A DNA stretch of 64,000 nucleotides, taken from NCBI GenBank assembly GCA_002433025.1, contig DJGZ01000022.1, positions 167,538 through 231,537 of the forward strand, given 5' to 3'. The DNA comes from Bacteroidales bacterium UBA5833. GTDB lineage: Bacteria > Bacteroidota > Bacteroidia > Bacteroidales > Lentimicrobiaceae. This document shows, piece by piece, positions 63,792 through 64,000 of this stretch (within the stretch, counting starts at the first letter, position 1; every line of letters starts with the position of its first letter). Under the pieces are notes generated by a model. It saw only the letters and a program-made list of their open reading frames with translations, searched no databases and had not been told where the DNA came from. The position numbers and the translations under genes were made by a program.

Positions 63792-64000
63792 AGGTCTTCT
63801 GAAAATCCTTGCATCATTGCCTTATCGTGATTAACCCGGATGCAGTCCTTGCAACAGGCCAATAGCAGGCCCATGCTGTCGCGTGGATTCAGTTTCCGGT
63901 TTCTCTCAGCCATCTCCGGCAACCAACCCTCCGGGATCAGCCCATCGAAAAACGGGAATAAAACCTTCCCGGTAAAAGGTTCTGCCTGCAAAGGCAATGT
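63719..64000 (-). pseudogene. Second, truncated hipS-like copy (runs off the window)
   Basis: Bases 63841-64000 match 61471-61630 in 150 of 160 positions; the last ~70 bases to the window edge are identical. The protein reads like the HipS-like one up to CCKDCI and then diverges into unrelated sequence, stopping at 63719 within the end of the ATPase pseudogene. No hipT follows. The 5' part lies beyond the window and might include a second hipB. Confidence 0.75.

Overview
The window is chromosomal DNA from a member of the Bacteroidota, probably an anaerobic Bacteroidales-like lineage. The support is a SusC/SusD pair with an ECF sigma factor and FecR, TAnnTTTG-type -7 promoter elements, a Wza/Wzc export pair with a tyrosine-rich kinase tail, a Bacteroidota-type tyrosine integrase, and tryptophanase. 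The species cannot be named from the sequence.

Left chromosomal part (1-23743). A truncated fused oligopeptide ABC ATPase is followed by a lone receiver protein, RNase R, an iron-dependent alcohol dehydrogenase and a membrane protein. A leftward block holds cysC-cysD-cysN (sulfate activation to PAPS, no PAPS reductase nearby), a Wzc-like tyrosine kinase and a Wza-like lipoprotein. MiaB, topoisomerase I and an arginase-fold protein with a degenerate metal site come next. An Hdr/Glp-type iron-sulfur pair is split by an S23-family four-helix-bundle gene. Tryptophanase, preceded by a short leader reading frame, and a CAT-anticodon tRNA end this part.

Integrated island (23719-45948). An exact 27-bp repeat of the tRNA 3' end marks both borders of a visibly AT-richer, 22.2-kb element. 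It has a tyrosine integrase at the left and an excisionase-like protein plus an Xre-type regulator at the right. I see no conjugation genes. The cargo looks defensive: a 52-aa protein with a membrane protein; an SNF2 helicase with a DUF3883 C-terminus; a GmrSD-like DUF262/HNH protein; an AbiEi/AbiEii toxin-antitoxin pair; a DUF1156 DNA methyltransferase; a giant HEPN-DUF499 ATPase; and a separate three-gene module ending in a ComEC-like metallo-beta-lactamase-fold protein. An AbiEi-type operator sits in the middle of the big cluster, so the antitoxin may control the methyltransferase and ATPase as well as its own toxin. Beyond the right border lie two further degenerate copies of the tRNA 3' end and a GIY-YIG gene broken by a MITE-like insert, which suggests repeated use of this site.

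Right chromosomal part (46836-64000). A cytochrome c/PQQ-type sugar dehydrogenase and a TonB receptor are followed by a small leftward polysaccharide-utilisation locus: ECF sigma, FecR, SusC, SusD and a GH65 enzyme. The window ends with a tripartite HipB-HipS-HipT-like toxin-antitoxin operon preceded by four operator palindromes at exact 41-bp spacing, an AAA/DUF4143 ATPase pseudogene with two in-frame stops, and a partial second copy of the hipS-like gene that runs off the window.
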